Of a DNA stretch of 64,000 nt, positions 34,798 to 43,382 are shown one piece after another. The first letter of the stretch is position 1, and each line of letters opens with the position of its first letter. The notes under the pieces were generated by a model that saw only the letters and a program-made list of their open reading frames with translations, made no database searches and was not told the DNA's origin. This stretch comes from Bacillota bacterium. GTDB lineage: Bacteria > Bacillota > Clostridia > Peptostreptococcales > Anaerovoracaceae. The position numbers were made by a program, and so were the translations under genes. The DNA lies in NCBI GenBank assembly GCA_021769295.1, contig JAETTD010000004.1, forward strand, positions 62,001-126,000, read 5' to 3'.

Positions 34798-35196
34798 CTA
34801 TCTTTTTATCAACATTTCCTTAGCTCTGCAGTCAAAGATAATCAAAAAAGCGAGCAAGCTTAACTGCATTACAAATACCCACGAAAACATATTGAAATCA
34901 TCTCCGGTTTTTACATGCTTATCGGCACTGTCGGTCACTTCACCGTTATTCACAGGGGTATCCGAAGGTTCATCTTGTATGTCCGGGTTATCAGGATTAT
35001 CCGGTTGGTCCGGCGGATCTACCGGTGTCTCCGTAATCTCTCCTATAAAAGTGTTTACACATGTGCCTGACATTGTCTGCACATAGGAAAAAGTTTGCTT
35101 AACCTGTCCCGTAAACAAAAATGCAATCAGAAATATACATAAAGTCACCGTTCCGAGTATCCTGACCCTATTCAGTTTTCTTTTCGATAATTGCAT
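34798..35196 (-). CDS. small exported protein with TasA-like start, Pro/Asp linker and sorting-signal-like tail
   Basis: 132 residues. Residues 1-52: hydrophobic signal segment then QTFSYVQTMSGTCVNTF, which resembles the SipW cleavage region of the neighbours (YLQSxTxxxVNTF). Residues 55-80: acidic Pro/Asn/Asp repeats (PDQPDNPDNPDIQD). Residues 95-132: VKTGDDFN, a hydrophobic segment and a basic end (FDCRAKEMLIKR). That tail looks like a sortase signal without a proper LPxTG, or simply a membrane anchor. It lies between the amber-interrupted gene and the two larger paralogues in the sipW operon, so it may be the anchor or minor subunit (compare TapA in Bacillus; inference by position only). 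Confidence 0.7.
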   Translation of the reverse strand: MQLSKRKLNRVRILGTVTLCIFLIAFLFTGQVKQTFSYVQTMSGTCVNTFIGEITETPVDPPDQPDNPDNPDIQDEPSDTPVNNGEVTDSADKHVKTGDDFNMFSWVFVMQLSLLAFLIIFDCRAKEMLIKR

Positions 35197-35223
35197 TTAA
35201 CGTCCTCCTCTCAGGCTGCGTTG

Positions 35224-35856
35224 CTATCCAATGGTAACATGGTTTGCTGCAACGCCTTCTCCAAGGAAATTGGCTACGGCAATATCGATAGCTTCAGCCG
35301 ATGTAAGAGGTTCTGTCTGAACTGCATATGCAGTTACCGATAAAGTTCTCTGGCCGAGCTACAAAATATCTTCCGAAGTTAAGTCTTCAGAAATTGTCAC
35401 TGTTGTAAATATAGGCTCAAGCACTTTATTTTCGGTTGCTTCAAGCGCATTTACCCTTTGTTTGTAAGTATATACGGACTTTTCTCCCGATTCTGCCACC
35501 TTGAGCCAAGATGAAGTATCGTAATTTATTGCAAATTTGTCGTTAAGACCGTTTTCAACACAAAGAAATACATAACATTCTTCGCTTCCCTTTATCACCG
35601 TTACTCTCGGATCTTTGTCTAACACTGCTCCAGCTTTATACTTATAGCTGTTTGCAGTTGTGCGGTTTCCTTCAATTTTTTTGCCGTCCGTTCCTACCGG
35701 TGATTCATCAAGCAAGATTGATATTGCTCCTCCGGCAAAGGTGTTTACAACCTTATCGCTCTGTGCCGAAAGCCATGAATATGTCGGCGCAACTGCAGCA
35801 ACAATTGCAATAACAAGTAATGCTGCTATAGTTATCAAGCCCTTTCTTCTCTTCAT
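35224..35856 (-). pseudogene. TasA/camelysin-like gene interrupted by an in-frame amber codon
   Basis: The first open part (35359-35856) codes for 165 residues: basic start MKRRKGLITI, SipW-type signal with YSWLSAQSDKVVNTFAGG, and a TasA/CalY-like domain ending SEDIL. A TAG stop at 35359-35361 follows. The same frame then runs 44 more codons (LGQRTLSVTAYAVQTEPLTS and on) to a TAG at 35224-35226. The downstream part is the obvious homologue of INLTFRAHAVQKEPFND in the neighbours, so the intact protein was about 210 residues. Either a nonsense mutation, a read-through stop or a base-calling error. ATG at 35856 follows AAAGGAGAGATATGTA. Confidence 0.8.
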
Positions 35857-35875
35857 TACATATCTCTCCTTTTTT

Positions 35876-36412
35876 CTATCCTTCATCGATATTGCTCCCT
35901 GTTCTTTTTTTCTTCTTAAATATGTCAAAACCAAAAGATAAAATCAGTAAGCATACTATTATACATATCATTATCTTTCGATTTTCTTCTGCGGTTATAA
36001 CTGACAATACAGACCCCAATGCCGGTATTCCAAACAGCACCTTTCCCACCATATTGTCCCAAAGAACCGGCATTACGTCTTCCACATTGTTGGCATCCCC
36101 TTTGGTTTTGAAGGTTCGGTTTTCTTCGTCCACATAAACCACCCGGTGAGTGACCACCATTCCGGATTCATTCATCACATATGTGATAACGTCGCCCTCG
36201 CTAATGTTTGAAGGGTCGGTTTCTTTGACTACAACCAGAGAATTTTCCGGATAAGCAGGTGTCATACTGCCGCTTTCCACATTAAACAAATGTATTCCCA
36301 CAAAATTAGCTATTATCAACAATGCCGCTATCATCAAAATAAGGGCTGCAAAAAATGTAGAAATGAAATCCGCAATGTTATGCAAGCAGCTTTCCTTGCC
36401 TGAATTTTTCAC
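35876..36412 (-). CDS. sipW: SipW-type signal peptidase I
   Basis: Membrane serine protease that processes TasA/camelysin-type precursors. 178 residues with a membrane segment at about 17-40 and a C-terminal one at about 145-165. The motif order is that of ER-type/SipW peptidases: SGSMTPAYPENSLVVV (catalytic Ser near 48), GDVITY, THRVVYV (His in place of the bacterial Lys, near 88), and TKGDANNVED. Start is GTG at 36412 preceded by TTGGAGTGAGAAA. First gene of a five-gene operon with its substrates downstream, and a consensus promoter at 36461-36489. Confidence 0.93.
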   Translation of the reverse strand: MKNSGKESCLHNIADFISTFFAALILMIAALLIIANFVGIHLFNVESGSMTPAYPENSLVVVKETDPSNISEGDVITYVMNESGMVVTHRVVYVDEENRTFKTKGDANNVEDVMPVLWDNMVGKVLFGIPALGSVLSVITAEENRKIMICIIVCLLILSFGFDIFKKKKRTGSNIDEG

Positions 36413-36460
36413 TTTCTCACTCCAATGTCAAGTATACTGGCTAAACTAATAGGTAGATAT

Positions 36461-36489
36461 AGTATAATTTTCTTACGCAAACTTGTCAA
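36461..36489 (-). promoter_or_regulatory. promoter of the sipW operon
   Basis: TTGACA (36484-36489), 17-base spacer, TATACT (36461-36466), 49 bases before the GTG start. Confidence 0.8.
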
Positions 36490-36554
36490 TATACGACAAT
36501 CACAATCCCATTATTTTCAACAAAATTCTCTTAAGCTCTATGTATATAAGCCAT

Positions 36555-36587
36555 AAAAAACGGACTTCGGCGCACCAAAGTCCGTTT
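36555..36587 (-). terminator. terminator of the ABC-2 permease gene
   Basis: AACGGACTT (36559-36567) pairs with AAGTCCGTT (36578-36586); on the minus strand a run of T follows. Confidence 0.85.
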
Positions 36588-36595
36588 CTTAAAGC

Positions 36596-37357
36596 TTACA
36601 TCTCCTGCACATTCTTTTTAAGGACCGCCATTCCGATTAAGAAGGTCGCAATCAAATATATGGCTATAATCAGTCCTCCGCCCCACAGGCGTTGGCTCCC
36701 CACATCCGTTGCCATGGCTTCTCTGCCTATTTCCACTGCCCAGTAGAAAGGCAGTTTTTTTGCTGCCGCAAAAAATGAGCCGCCCAGCGCTTCTATATCC
36801 ATCCAGATGCCGCCCAAAAGTGATACGACTGTAATCAATACGGAAGCTATTCCGGGAGCCGATTTGCTTCCGAAGGCAGCTCCCAAAATTATGCCGAAGT
36901 TTATGAACATGAGCATTACCGGTATAAATGTAGCTGCCGACATTGCCATTCCCAAAAGGCTCAGTTTTTCGCCTTCAATGAATGCAATCAGCAAAGCCGC
37001 CGCATATGTGACCGCCACTTGCAGCAGCGCTATTATAAGAACTGGCAGAGTGTATCCCGCCATAAACTCCCACGGTTTCATAGGCGCTCCGCAAAGACGG
37101 CTGAGGAACATACTTTCTCTGTCTTTGGACAATAAAATAGCCATAAACAACATTATAAATGTAAATCCGAATACCGCTATGGCGGGCACAAGCTTGCTCA
37201 AATTAAAAATATCCATTGCGGCTTCCTTCGGTATGCTTTTGTTGACAACGGTCATTATCACAAGCATTACTAAAGGAAAACCGACGCAAAATATATAGCT
37301 CAAAGGGTCTCTGAGTATTTCTTTTGCATTTCTGAAAGAAAAGGCCTTTATCTTCAT
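36596..37357 (-). CDS. ABC-2 type transporter permease
   Basis: Membrane subunit of an exporter, 253 residues with six hydrophobic segments (about 20-40, 53-75, 100-125, 135-160, 168-187, 225-245), the usual ABC-2 length. Segment ASVLITVVSLLGGIWMDIE carries the conserved Gly-rich turn before the last extracellular loop. ATG overlaps the ATPase stop (ATGA). Encoded with an ATPase and an XRE-AbrB regulator, so the cassette probably responds to a toxic compound or envelope stress; substrate unknown. Confidence 0.88.
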   Translation of the reverse strand: MKIKAFSFRNAKEILRDPLSYIFCVGFPLVMLVIMTVVNKSIPKEAAMDIFNLSKLVPAIAVFGFTFIMLFMAILLSKDRESMFLSRLCGAPMKPWEFMAGYTLPVLIIALLQVAVTYAAALLIAFIEGEKLSLLGMAMSAATFIPVMLMFINFGIILGAAFGSKSAPGIASVLITVVSLLGGIWMDIEALGGSFFAAAKKLPFYWAVEIGREAMATDVGSQRLWGGGLIIAIYLIATFLIGMAVLKKNVQEM

Positions 37358-38097
37358 ATGGCTTCCCTCCTCAATTCCGTGCCTGCAAGGGCTATAAAAG
37401 CTTCCTCAAAATTTTCCGTTCCGGCTTTTTCTTCAAGTTCTTTTGAGGTACCGACTGCCGTTATCACTCCTTTACTCATTACAGCTATTCGGTCGCATAG
37501 ATGTTCCGCTTCCTCAAGATAATGGGTGGTGAGTATTATGGTCGTTTTGCTTTTAAGCTGCAGAATGGTTTCCCACAGTTCACGTCTGGCAATCACGTCC
37601 AAGCCCAGGGTAGGCTCGTCAAGAAACAGTATGTCGGGGTCCGTAACAAGCGCCATGGCTATACTTAACCTTCTCTGCCAGCCGCCCGATAGGGTTTTTG
37701 CCCTTTTATTCTGTACTTCTCCCAAATCAAACCGGCTTATAACTTCCTTCACATTTTTTATGCAAAGTTTTTTCTCCAAGCCATACATGCCTGCCATGAG
37801 CACAAGGTTCTCCCTTACCGTCAGCCCCTGAGCAAAGGCGGTTTCCTGTGGCGAAAAGTTTATTCTCTTTTTTGCTTCAAAATTGCTTATGTTTTGTCCC
37901 TTTATCAACATTTCTCCTTCTGTAGGCTTAAGCATTCTGCAAAGCATTTTTATTAAGGTGGTTTTGCCTGCACCGTTTATCCCCAAAAGCCCAAAGAGTT
38001 CTCCTTCCCCAATGGCAAGGTTTACAGAACGTACCGCTATACTATCTCCGAAACGCTTTGTAAGATTTTTTGCTTCAATGGCATAGGAATTTTTCAT
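37354..38097 (-). CDS. ABC exporter ATPase
   Basis: About 247 residues from the ATG at 38097. Walker A GINGAGKTTLIKML (about 39), Q-loop NFSPQETAFAQGLTV (note the shift from the usual YLPQ), signature TLSGGWQRRLSIAMAL, Walker B ILFLDEPTLGLD and switch ILTTHYLEEAE, all as in ABC-2 drug/antibiotic exporters. The start is one base beyond the regulator stop (TAAAATG); GGTGAGCTGTAAA upstream contains the ribosome site. The permease gene overlaps its end. Confidence 0.94.
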   Translation of the reverse strand: MKNSYAIEAKNLTKRFGDSIAVRSVNLAIGEGELFGLLGINGAGKTTLIKMLCRMLKPTEGEMLIKGQNISNFEAKKRINFSPQETAFAQGLTVRENLVLMAGMYGLEKKLCIKNVKEVISRFDLGEVQNKRAKTLSGGWQRRLSIAMALVTDPDILFLDEPTLGLDVIARRELWETILQLKSKTTIILTTHYLEEAEHLCDRIAVMSKGVITAVGTSKELEEKAGTENFEEAFIALAGTELRREAI

Positions 38098-38098
38098 T

Positions 38099-38533
38099 TT
38101 ACAGCTCACCTTTTTCCTTGAATCCCTCAATTATCTGTTTTGCAAAGCTTTCAAAAGCGTCAGCCTTTACTATTGCAATACCTTGCTGCTCGTCACCTAA
38201 TATTATCAGCTTGTCACCTGAATTTATATCGAAAACCTGTCTGGCATCCTTGGGTATCACAATCTGCCCCCGGTCGCCCACTGTAACGATTCCGAACAGA
38301 TGCTTTCCCTTGGGCGCCACAAATACCAGGTCTTCTTCTTTCATGTCTTTCACAAGGTCATCTACGGTTATCTGAAAAATCTGAGCCATGCTTATGCAAT
38401 CACTTATGTTTGGCATCACTTCTCCGTTTTCCCACTTGGCAACGGTCTGTCTGGTTACGTTAAGCTTTTCTGCAAGCTGCTCCTGGGTCATATTCACATT
38501 TTTCCTAAAGAACTTTATATTCATATCTATCAT
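38099..38533 (-). CDS. XRE-HTH / AbrB-type two-domain regulator
   Basis: 144 residues. N-terminal XRE helix-turn-helix (about 4-62: FRKNVNMTQEQLAEKLNVTR, QTVAKWENGEVMPNISDCI). C-terminal SpoVT/AbrB-like swapped-hairpin domain (about 80-125: GIVTVGDRGQIVIPKDAR, LIILGDEQQGIAIVK), so the protein carries two DNA-binding folds. First gene of the ABC cassette and likely its autoregulator: a palindrome lies between the -35 and -10 boxes of its promoter. ATG at 38533 follows AAAGGAAGTGAAAAAT. Confidence 0.88.
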   Translation of the reverse strand: MIDMNIKFFRKNVNMTQEQLAEKLNVTRQTVAKWENGEVMPNISDCISMAQIFQITVDDLVKDMKEEDLVFVAPKGKHLFGIVTVGDRGQIVIPKDARQVFDINSGDKLIILGDEQQGIAIVKADAFESFAKQIIEGFKEKGEL

Positions 38534-38594
38534 ATTTTTCACTTCCTTTCACATTGAAATAATAACACTGCCGATGCAAAAAATAAAGAAACCG

Positions 38595-38624
38595 ATATTA
38601 ACAATTGATGTTAATACCAGTCAA
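38595..38624 (-). promoter_or_regulatory. promoter with embedded palindromic operator, XRE-AbrB/ABC operon
   Basis: TTGACT (38619-38624), 18-base spacer, TAATAT (38595-38600). Within it ATTAACA (38597-38603), 5 bases, TGTTAAT (38609-38615) form a perfect 7-bp inverted repeat overlapping the -10 box, as expected for a repressor site. Confidence 0.65.
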
Positions 38625-38707
38625 CATTTGCTCTTTGCAAGGGGACTGCTCTCGCCGGATATTCTTCTATTTTTTCCATATGTTGTCACCGCAACCGTCT
38701 GAATTGC

Positions 38708-38932
38708 AAAGTGCCGCAAATTTAAGAAAATCTCCCATCTGCGGCACTTTTGCTACCTTATTTTCCGCCAAAATGCCGGAAAATAAGAAAGATTTCAAAT
38801 TTACGGCAGTTTTACCCTTTCTGCGGCTTATAAAATGCCGTATTTAAAAGAAATTGCGAACTTTACGGCAATTTGAGCCCTATCACTGCGGCCAAAATGC
38901 CGTGATTCAAAGAAAATTTAAAGTTTACGGCA
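38708..38932. repeat. R1 array, copy B: four 35-nt hairpins at exact 62-bp period
   Basis: TGCCG starts at 38712, 38774, 38836 and 38898 (intervals 62, 62, 62), hairpins 35 nt each, the last ending 38932. Units 1-4 and the 27-nt spacers align in order with copy A at 18043-18267, at roughly 85 percent identity by eye. TGCCG and CGGCA are invariant in all eight hairpins. Lies between the stop of the XRE-membrane gene (38976) and the promoter of the XRE-AbrB gene. Confidence 0.9.
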
Positions 38933-38975
38933 GTCTCGCTCATCGCCGCCCTCCATAACATTTATTATAGAACCT

Positions 38976-39959
38976 TTATCTTCTCCTGATTACATTATAT
39001 ATTTCTTTAATCGCTACAAACAGCAACGCTGCTACCGGCCATACAATCCAGGTTTTATCCCAGTCATTTGTTTTGAAGCTGACCAAGAGATAAATGGCCG
39101 TAATCAAAACCCAATATGCTCTGCCGATAGAAGCAAAAGCGCGGTTTTCCTCTTTTTTCTTTTTTGAGTAATCACCTTCCTGCAAAAGTTTTCCATAACT
39201 TTCAAAGGTTATTCCGGCCGGCACCATAAGCAGAACCGCTATTGCCACAATGATGAGGAGGACACAGACGCCGAACACGTAGTATTCATCCTTATCGAAT
39301 AAGCCGGCGAAAAATACAGGCACCACCGATAATATGCAAAGACATACTCCTATGGTTATGTTTCTTGTGTAGGTACTCCTGTAATTTTCTTTTTTGGCAG
39401 TAACCATGTCCTTTGTTGCTTGGTCTGTCTTTATAATTTCTTTTTCAAGATATTCAAACTTTCCGGTTTTCATACCGCACAAGACGAACATCACTGTGGC
39501 TATGGCCACCATTACAATTAAGATTATGAGCCCTATCATGGCAGCCTGGTCTTCGCTGAAAGGAATCTGACCGCCTTCCGAAGCGCCTGCCAATCCTACG
39601 AGACATACGGGTGACAAAACGCATAAAAATGAAGCAATGGCGATTTTCCAGGATGTTGATTTTTTTATTTCCAAAAATTCCGTAGCTTCTTCCATGGAGA
39701 CATGGCGTACATTTTCTGCCTCGCCGTTTTCTGCCGGTTCATTATCGACCGAAATTTGCTGCGCCTCTCCTTTGAGCAAGTAATCCGTACTCACATCAAA
39801 TATTTGGCTGAGCTGCAAAATTTTATCCAGGTCCGGCACGGATTGACCGCTTTCCCACTTTGATACGGACTGTCTTGTAACATTGACCTTTTCAGCCAGC
39901 TCCTCCTGAGACCAACCTTTTGCTTTTCTGAGTTCTGTGATTTTATAAGCTAAAAACAT
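38976..39959 (-). CDS. XRE-type regulator fused to a membrane domain
   Basis: 327 residues. Residues 1-62: XRE HTH ([38 protein letters not shown]). Residues 65-100: acidic linker. Residues about 105-327: five or six membrane segments (at about 106-128, 138-160, 200-222, 230-252, 283-298, 303-318) with a cytoplasmic stretch at 165-195. Such membrane-tethered XRE proteins are common in Firmicutes and often sense envelope stress; the signal is unknown. ATG follows ATCGGAGGTAGAGA. TATAAT at 39978-39983, with a poor -35. Confidence 0.85.
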   Translation of the reverse strand: MFLAYKITELRKAKGWSQEELAEKVNVTRQSVSKWESGQSVPDLDKILQLSQIFDVSTDYLLKGEAQQISVDNEPAENGEAENVRHVSMEEATEFLEIKKSTSWKIAIASFLCVLSPVCLVGLAGASEGGQIPFSEDQAAMIGLIILIVMVAIATVMFVLCGMKTGKFEYLEKEIIKTDQATKDMVTAKKENYRSTYTRNITIGVCLCILSVVPVFFAGLFDKDEYYVFGVCVLLIIVAIAVLLMVPAGITFESYGKLLQEGDYSKKKKEENRAFASIGRAYWVLITAIYLLVSFKTNDWDKTWIVWPVAALLFVAIKEIYNVIRRR

Positions 39960-40083
39960 TCTCTACCTCCGATTTTTATTATAGCAAAATATTAGCTTTT
40001 TTGACGGTCTAATGCTACCAACTACCCTTGGAAATTTGTCAACCGACAGTTGCTTTTTCAAATTTGACATATTATTTACACTC

Positions 40084-40116
40084 AAAAATGAGCATAAGAC
40101 AACTTCTTATGCTCAT
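40084..40116 (-). terminator. fhs terminator
   Basis: ATGAGCATAAG (40088-40098) pairs perfectly with CTTATGCTCAT (40106-40116); followed on the minus strand by TTTTTG. Confidence 0.88.
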
Positions 40117-40130
40117 CTTATAATTTCTAC

Positions 40131-41807
40131 TTAGAACAATCCGGAAATCCTGCCTTCATCGTCCACGTCTATCTTTTCAGCGGACGGTACTTTAGGCAGT
40201 CCCGGCATGGTCATTATATCGCCGGTCTTAACTACCACAAAACCTGCTCCTGAGCAAACCTTTACATCCCTGATAGTAATCTTAAATCCACGGGGAGCTC
40301 CCAAGAGCGCAGGGTTGTCGGAAAAGCTGTACTGTGTCTTTGCCATACATACAGGGAGATTGCTGAATCCGAGAGACTCAATCTTTGCAAGCTGCTTCTT
40401 TGCATTTGCTTCGAATTCAACCCCGTCCGCTCTGTATATTTTTTCTGCAACGGCCTTTATTTTGTCTTCCAGTGAAAGGTCATCCTCATATACGAAGCGG
40501 AACTCGTTTTTCTCCTGCGTAAGTCTTATGACTTCCTGAGCCAGCTCTATGCCGCCTTCTCCGCCTTTGCCCCATACTTCCGACAGCGCAACGTTTACTC
40601 CAAGCGCCTTGCATTCTTTCCTTACCATATCCAGTTCAGCCTCCGTGTCGGTAGGGAATCTGTTGACTGCGACAACGCAAGGAATTCCGTAATTCTTTGT
40701 AACGTTTTCCACATGCTGCAGCAGATTAGGCAGTCCTTTTTTCAGCGTTTCCAGATTTTCATTGTTCAAATCCGCCTTGGCCACTCCCCCGTGATATTTG
40801 AGGGCTCTTACAGTAGCGACCACTACTGCGGCAGAAGGTCTGAGTCCTGCTTTTCTGCATTTTATATCCACAAACTTTTCTGCGCCCAAATCAGCAGCAA
40901 AGCCTGCTTCGGTAACGACGTAATCCGCAAGTTTAAGAGCCATTCTTGTGGCCATTATGGAGTTGCAGCCATGGGCGATGTTGGCAAAAGGTCCGCCGTG
41001 AATAAAGGCAGGCGTATGTTCAAGGGTCTGCACAAGGTTAGGTTTAAGGGCATCCTTGAGCACTGCCGCAGCTGCGCCCTGTATCTTCAAGTCTCTGACG
41101 GTTACAGGTTTGTCATCGTATGTATATCCCACTATGATGCTTGCCAGTTTTTCCTTCAGGTCGGAAATGCTTGATGATAAGCAGAGGATTGCCATTATCT
41201 CACTTGCCACGGTGATTTCAAATCCGTCTTCCCTCGGCACGCCGTTGACCCTGCCGCCTAAGCCGTCCACTATGTTTCTGAGCTGGCGGTCGTTCATATC
41301 GACCACTCTCTTCCATGTAATCTTCTTAACATCTATGCCAAGTTCGTTGCCCTGCTGTATGTGATTGTCCAGGCAGGCTGCAATCAGGTTGTTGGCGATT
41401 CCTATGGCGTGCATGTCACCGGTAAAATGTAAGTTTATATCCTCCATTGGAACCACCTGGGCATAACCGCCTCCGGCAGCTCCTCCTTTTATTCCGAACA
41501 CAGGTCCCAGGGACGGCTCTCTCAATGCCGCAAAGACATTCTTTCCCATTTTGTGAAGCGCATCTGCAAGGCCTACGCTTGTAGTAGTCTTTCCTTCTCC
41601 TGCCGGAGTAGGCGAAATTGCAGTTACCAATATGAGTTTACCGTCGGTTTCGTCGGCCTTGTCTTTAAGAATGTTATAGTCGACTTTTGCCTTATACTTT
41701 CCGTATTGCTCAAGGTAACGGTCATCAATTCCCGCATCGGCGGCAATTTCCGTAATCTCTTTCATAACTGATTCCTGAGCAATTTGAATATCGCTTTTGA
41801 TTTCCAT
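40131..41807 (-). CDS. fhs: formate-tetrahydrofolate ligase
   Basis: ATP-dependent formylation of tetrahydrofolate; a key step of the Wood-Ljungdahl methyl branch and of purinolytic and amino-acid-fermenting clostridia. 558 residues, normal length. P-loop [18 protein letters not shown] (about 67-84), [20 protein letters not shown] (about 95-114), [23 protein letters not shown] and the terminal [11 protein letters not shown] are all conserved. Starts 15 bases after rnhB, so cotranscribed with it; own terminator. Confidence 0.97.
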   Translation of the reverse strand: MEIKSDIQIAQESVMKEITEIAADAGIDDRYLEQYGKYKAKVDYNILKDKADETDGKLILVTAISPTPAGEGKTTTSVGLADALHKMGKNVFAALREPSLGPVFGIKGGAAGGGYAQVVPMEDINLHFTGDMHAIGIANNLIAACLDNHIQQGNELGIDVKKITWKRVVDMNDRQLRNIVDGLGGRVNGVPREDGFEITVASEIMAILCLSSSISDLKEKLASIIVGYTYDDKPVTVRDLKIQGAAAAVLKDALKPNLVQTLEHTPAFIHGGPFANIAHGCNSIMATRMALKLADYVVTEAGFAADLGAEKFVDIKCRKAGLRPSAAVVVATVRALKYHGGVAKADLNNENLETLKKGLPNLLQHVENVTKNYGIPCVVAVNRFPTDTEAELDMVRKECKALGVNVALSEVWGKGGEGGIELAQEVIRLTQEKNEFRFVYEDDLSLEDKIKAVAEKIYRADGVEFEANAKKQLAKIESLGFSNLPVCMAKTQYSFSDNPALLGAPRGFKITIRDVKVCSGAGFVVVKTGDIMTMPGLPKVPSAEKIDVDDEGRISGLF

Positions 41808-41822
41808 GCTTCTTCTCCTTGG

Positions 41823-42485
41823 TTATATATTTAGATTTTTAAGGAACGTCCTTCTGTGAATAGGAGTGATTCCGTATCTTTCTATACCCTCATAATGAGC
41901 CTTTGTGCCATACCCTTTGTTCTTATCGAATCCGTAAAAAGGATGTTGGCTGTGATAGCCGAGCATAATTCTGTCTCTGGTTACTTTAGCTATAATGGAT
42001 GCCGCCGCTATGGAAAGGCTCTTGGCGTCTCCCTTGATTATGGCCTTTTGAGGCAGGCTTATATCCTTAAGCTCCACCGCATCCAGCAGCACAAGCTCCA
42101 CACCTTGCTGCTCTTTTTCCCTAAGCCGGGCATTTGCCTGCTCCAGGGCGTCTTTCATAGCCTGCTTGGTTGCCTGCAATATATTTATCTCATCTATAAC
42201 ACTATTATCTGCTATTCCTACGCCGTAGGCAAGAGCTTTTGCCGTTATTTTTTCAAAAAGTTCTTCTCTCTTTTTTTCGGAAAGTTTTTTTGAATCATCT
42301 ATCCCCATGACGTCAAAATCCCGGGGCAGCACAACGCAGGCAGCTACCACCGGACCCGCCAATGGTCCTCTGCCGGCCTCATCTATTCCGGCTATATAAA
42401 CTTTTTCCTTGCGAAATTCATCATCGAAGGCTTTCATCCTGATGAATCTTTCTTCCAGCATCTGCTGTCTTTCTTCTTTAGTCAT
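41823..42485 (-). CDS. rnhB: ribonuclease HII
   Basis: Removes ribonucleotides from DNA and RNA of RNA/DNA hybrids. 220 residues. Active-site motifs: IAGIDEAGRGPLAGPVVAAC (about 31-50, DE pair), LLDAVELKD (Asp near 132), and IIKGDAKSLSIAAASIIAKV with the later Asp in the usual place (KVTRDR). Ends with HRRTFLKNLN typical of the family. Two bases after the rbgA stop. Confidence 0.96.
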   Translation of the reverse strand: MTKEERQQMLEERFIRMKAFDDEFRKEKVYIAGIDEAGRGPLAGPVVAACVVLPRDFDVMGIDDSKKLSEKKREELFEKITAKALAYGVGIADNSVIDEINILQATKQAMKDALEQANARLREKEQQGVELVLLDAVELKDISLPQKAIIKGDAKSLSIAAASIIAKVTRDRIMLGYHSQHPFYGFDKNKGYGTKAHYEGIERYGITPIHRRTFLKNLNI

Positions 42486-42488
42486 GTT

Positions 42489-43322
42489 CTATGCCTTTTC
42501 CAACGTTATGTTTCCGATTGTTCCGCTTCTGAATTCGTCCAACAGCGTTCTTCCGCATCTTTCGTAATCTATCCTCTTGCCCGGCAGAATAAAGCCTCTT
42601 TTGCGAGCTATAGCTTCCATATTTTCAAGAGCATCGCCGGATAACTCTTCCAATTTGTATCTTTCTTTAAGCAGCGCCGGATATTGAATCTGCAACACCT
42701 TTATAAGTTCCAGCGCCAGATCGGCAACGTCGAGGATTTCATCCTTTATGGAACCGCAGAATGCCAGATTGAGTCCAGCTTTTGGGTCTTCGAACTTGGG
42801 CCACAAAATTCCCGGTGTGTCAAGAAGCTGCATTCCGTTTTGAAGAGCCAGCCACTGCTTGCCCTTTGTAACGCCCGGTCTGTCTCCGGTCTTTGCGCTT
42901 TTTCTTCCTGTCATCCTGTTTATAAGCGACGATTTTCCCACATTGGGGACTCCCACAATCATCATACGCAGCGGTTTGTTTCTTATCTGCCCTTCATTCT
43001 TCTTGTTTTGAAGATCTGAAAGTATTTTAAAAAGCTGATTTACCCCTTGCCCCTTCATACAGTTCATGGTTAAAACCAGATTGCCTTCTTTTTTGAATTT
43101 TTCTGCCCACGCCCCGTTGGCCGTTCCGTCGGCAAGGTCGCTTTTGTTCAAAACTATAATTCTCTGTTTTTCTTTTACCAGCTGGTCGATAATGGGGTTT
43201 CGGCTTGATAAGGGGATTCTGGCATCAACCACCTCTATAACCAGGTCCACCATTTTGAGGTTTTCTTCAATAAGTTCCCTGGTTTTTTTCATATGCCCCG
43301 GATACCAATTTATATTATCCAT
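42489..43322 (-). CDS. rbgA: ribosome biogenesis GTPase (circularly permuted)
   Basis: YlqF/RbgA, needed for 50S subunit assembly. 277 residues. The G motifs are in permuted order: G4 LNKSDLAD (about 58), then G1 GVPNVGKSSLINRM (about 124) and G3 DTPGILWPK (about 170). N terminus INWYPGHMKKTRE is diagnostic. Genomic order rplS-rbgA-rnhB is conserved in many Firmicutes. The rplS terminator just upstream implies read-through or a separate promoter. Confidence 0.96.
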   Translation of the reverse strand: MDNINWYPGHMKKTRELIEENLKMVDLVIEVVDARIPLSSRNPIIDQLVKEKQRIIVLNKSDLADGTANGAWAEKFKKEGNLVLTMNCMKGQGVNQLFKILSDLQNKKNEGQIRNKPLRMMIVGVPNVGKSSLINRMTGRKSAKTGDRPGVTKGKQWLALQNGMQLLDTPGILWPKFEDPKAGLNLAFCGSIKDEILDVADLALELIKVLQIQYPALLKERYKLEELSGDALENMEAIARKRGFILPGKRIDYERCGRTLLDEFRSGTIGNITLEKA

Positions 43323-43348
43323 CTTTTGCCTGCTTTCCGTTTTATTAG

Positions 43349-43375
43349 AAAAAAGGGGAACCGATGCGGTTCCCC
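43349..43375 (-). terminator. rplS terminator
   Basis: GGGGAACCG (43355-43363), 3-base loop, CGGTTCCCC (43367-43375), followed on the minus strand by TTTTTT. Confidence 0.9.
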
Positions 43376-43382
43376 GTAAAAA

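Noticed and set aside
35359..35361. Pyrrolysine or other recoded amber codon
   Set aside because: TAG is used as an ordinary stop by several genes in the window (for example the genes ending at 13015 and 28935) and there is no pyl gene here; a plain nonsense mutation is simpler.
38976..40084. The XRE-membrane gene as part of the XRE-AbrB/ABC operon
   Set aside because: The R1 array, a promoter and an operator separate it from the cassette, so it is probably an independent unit.
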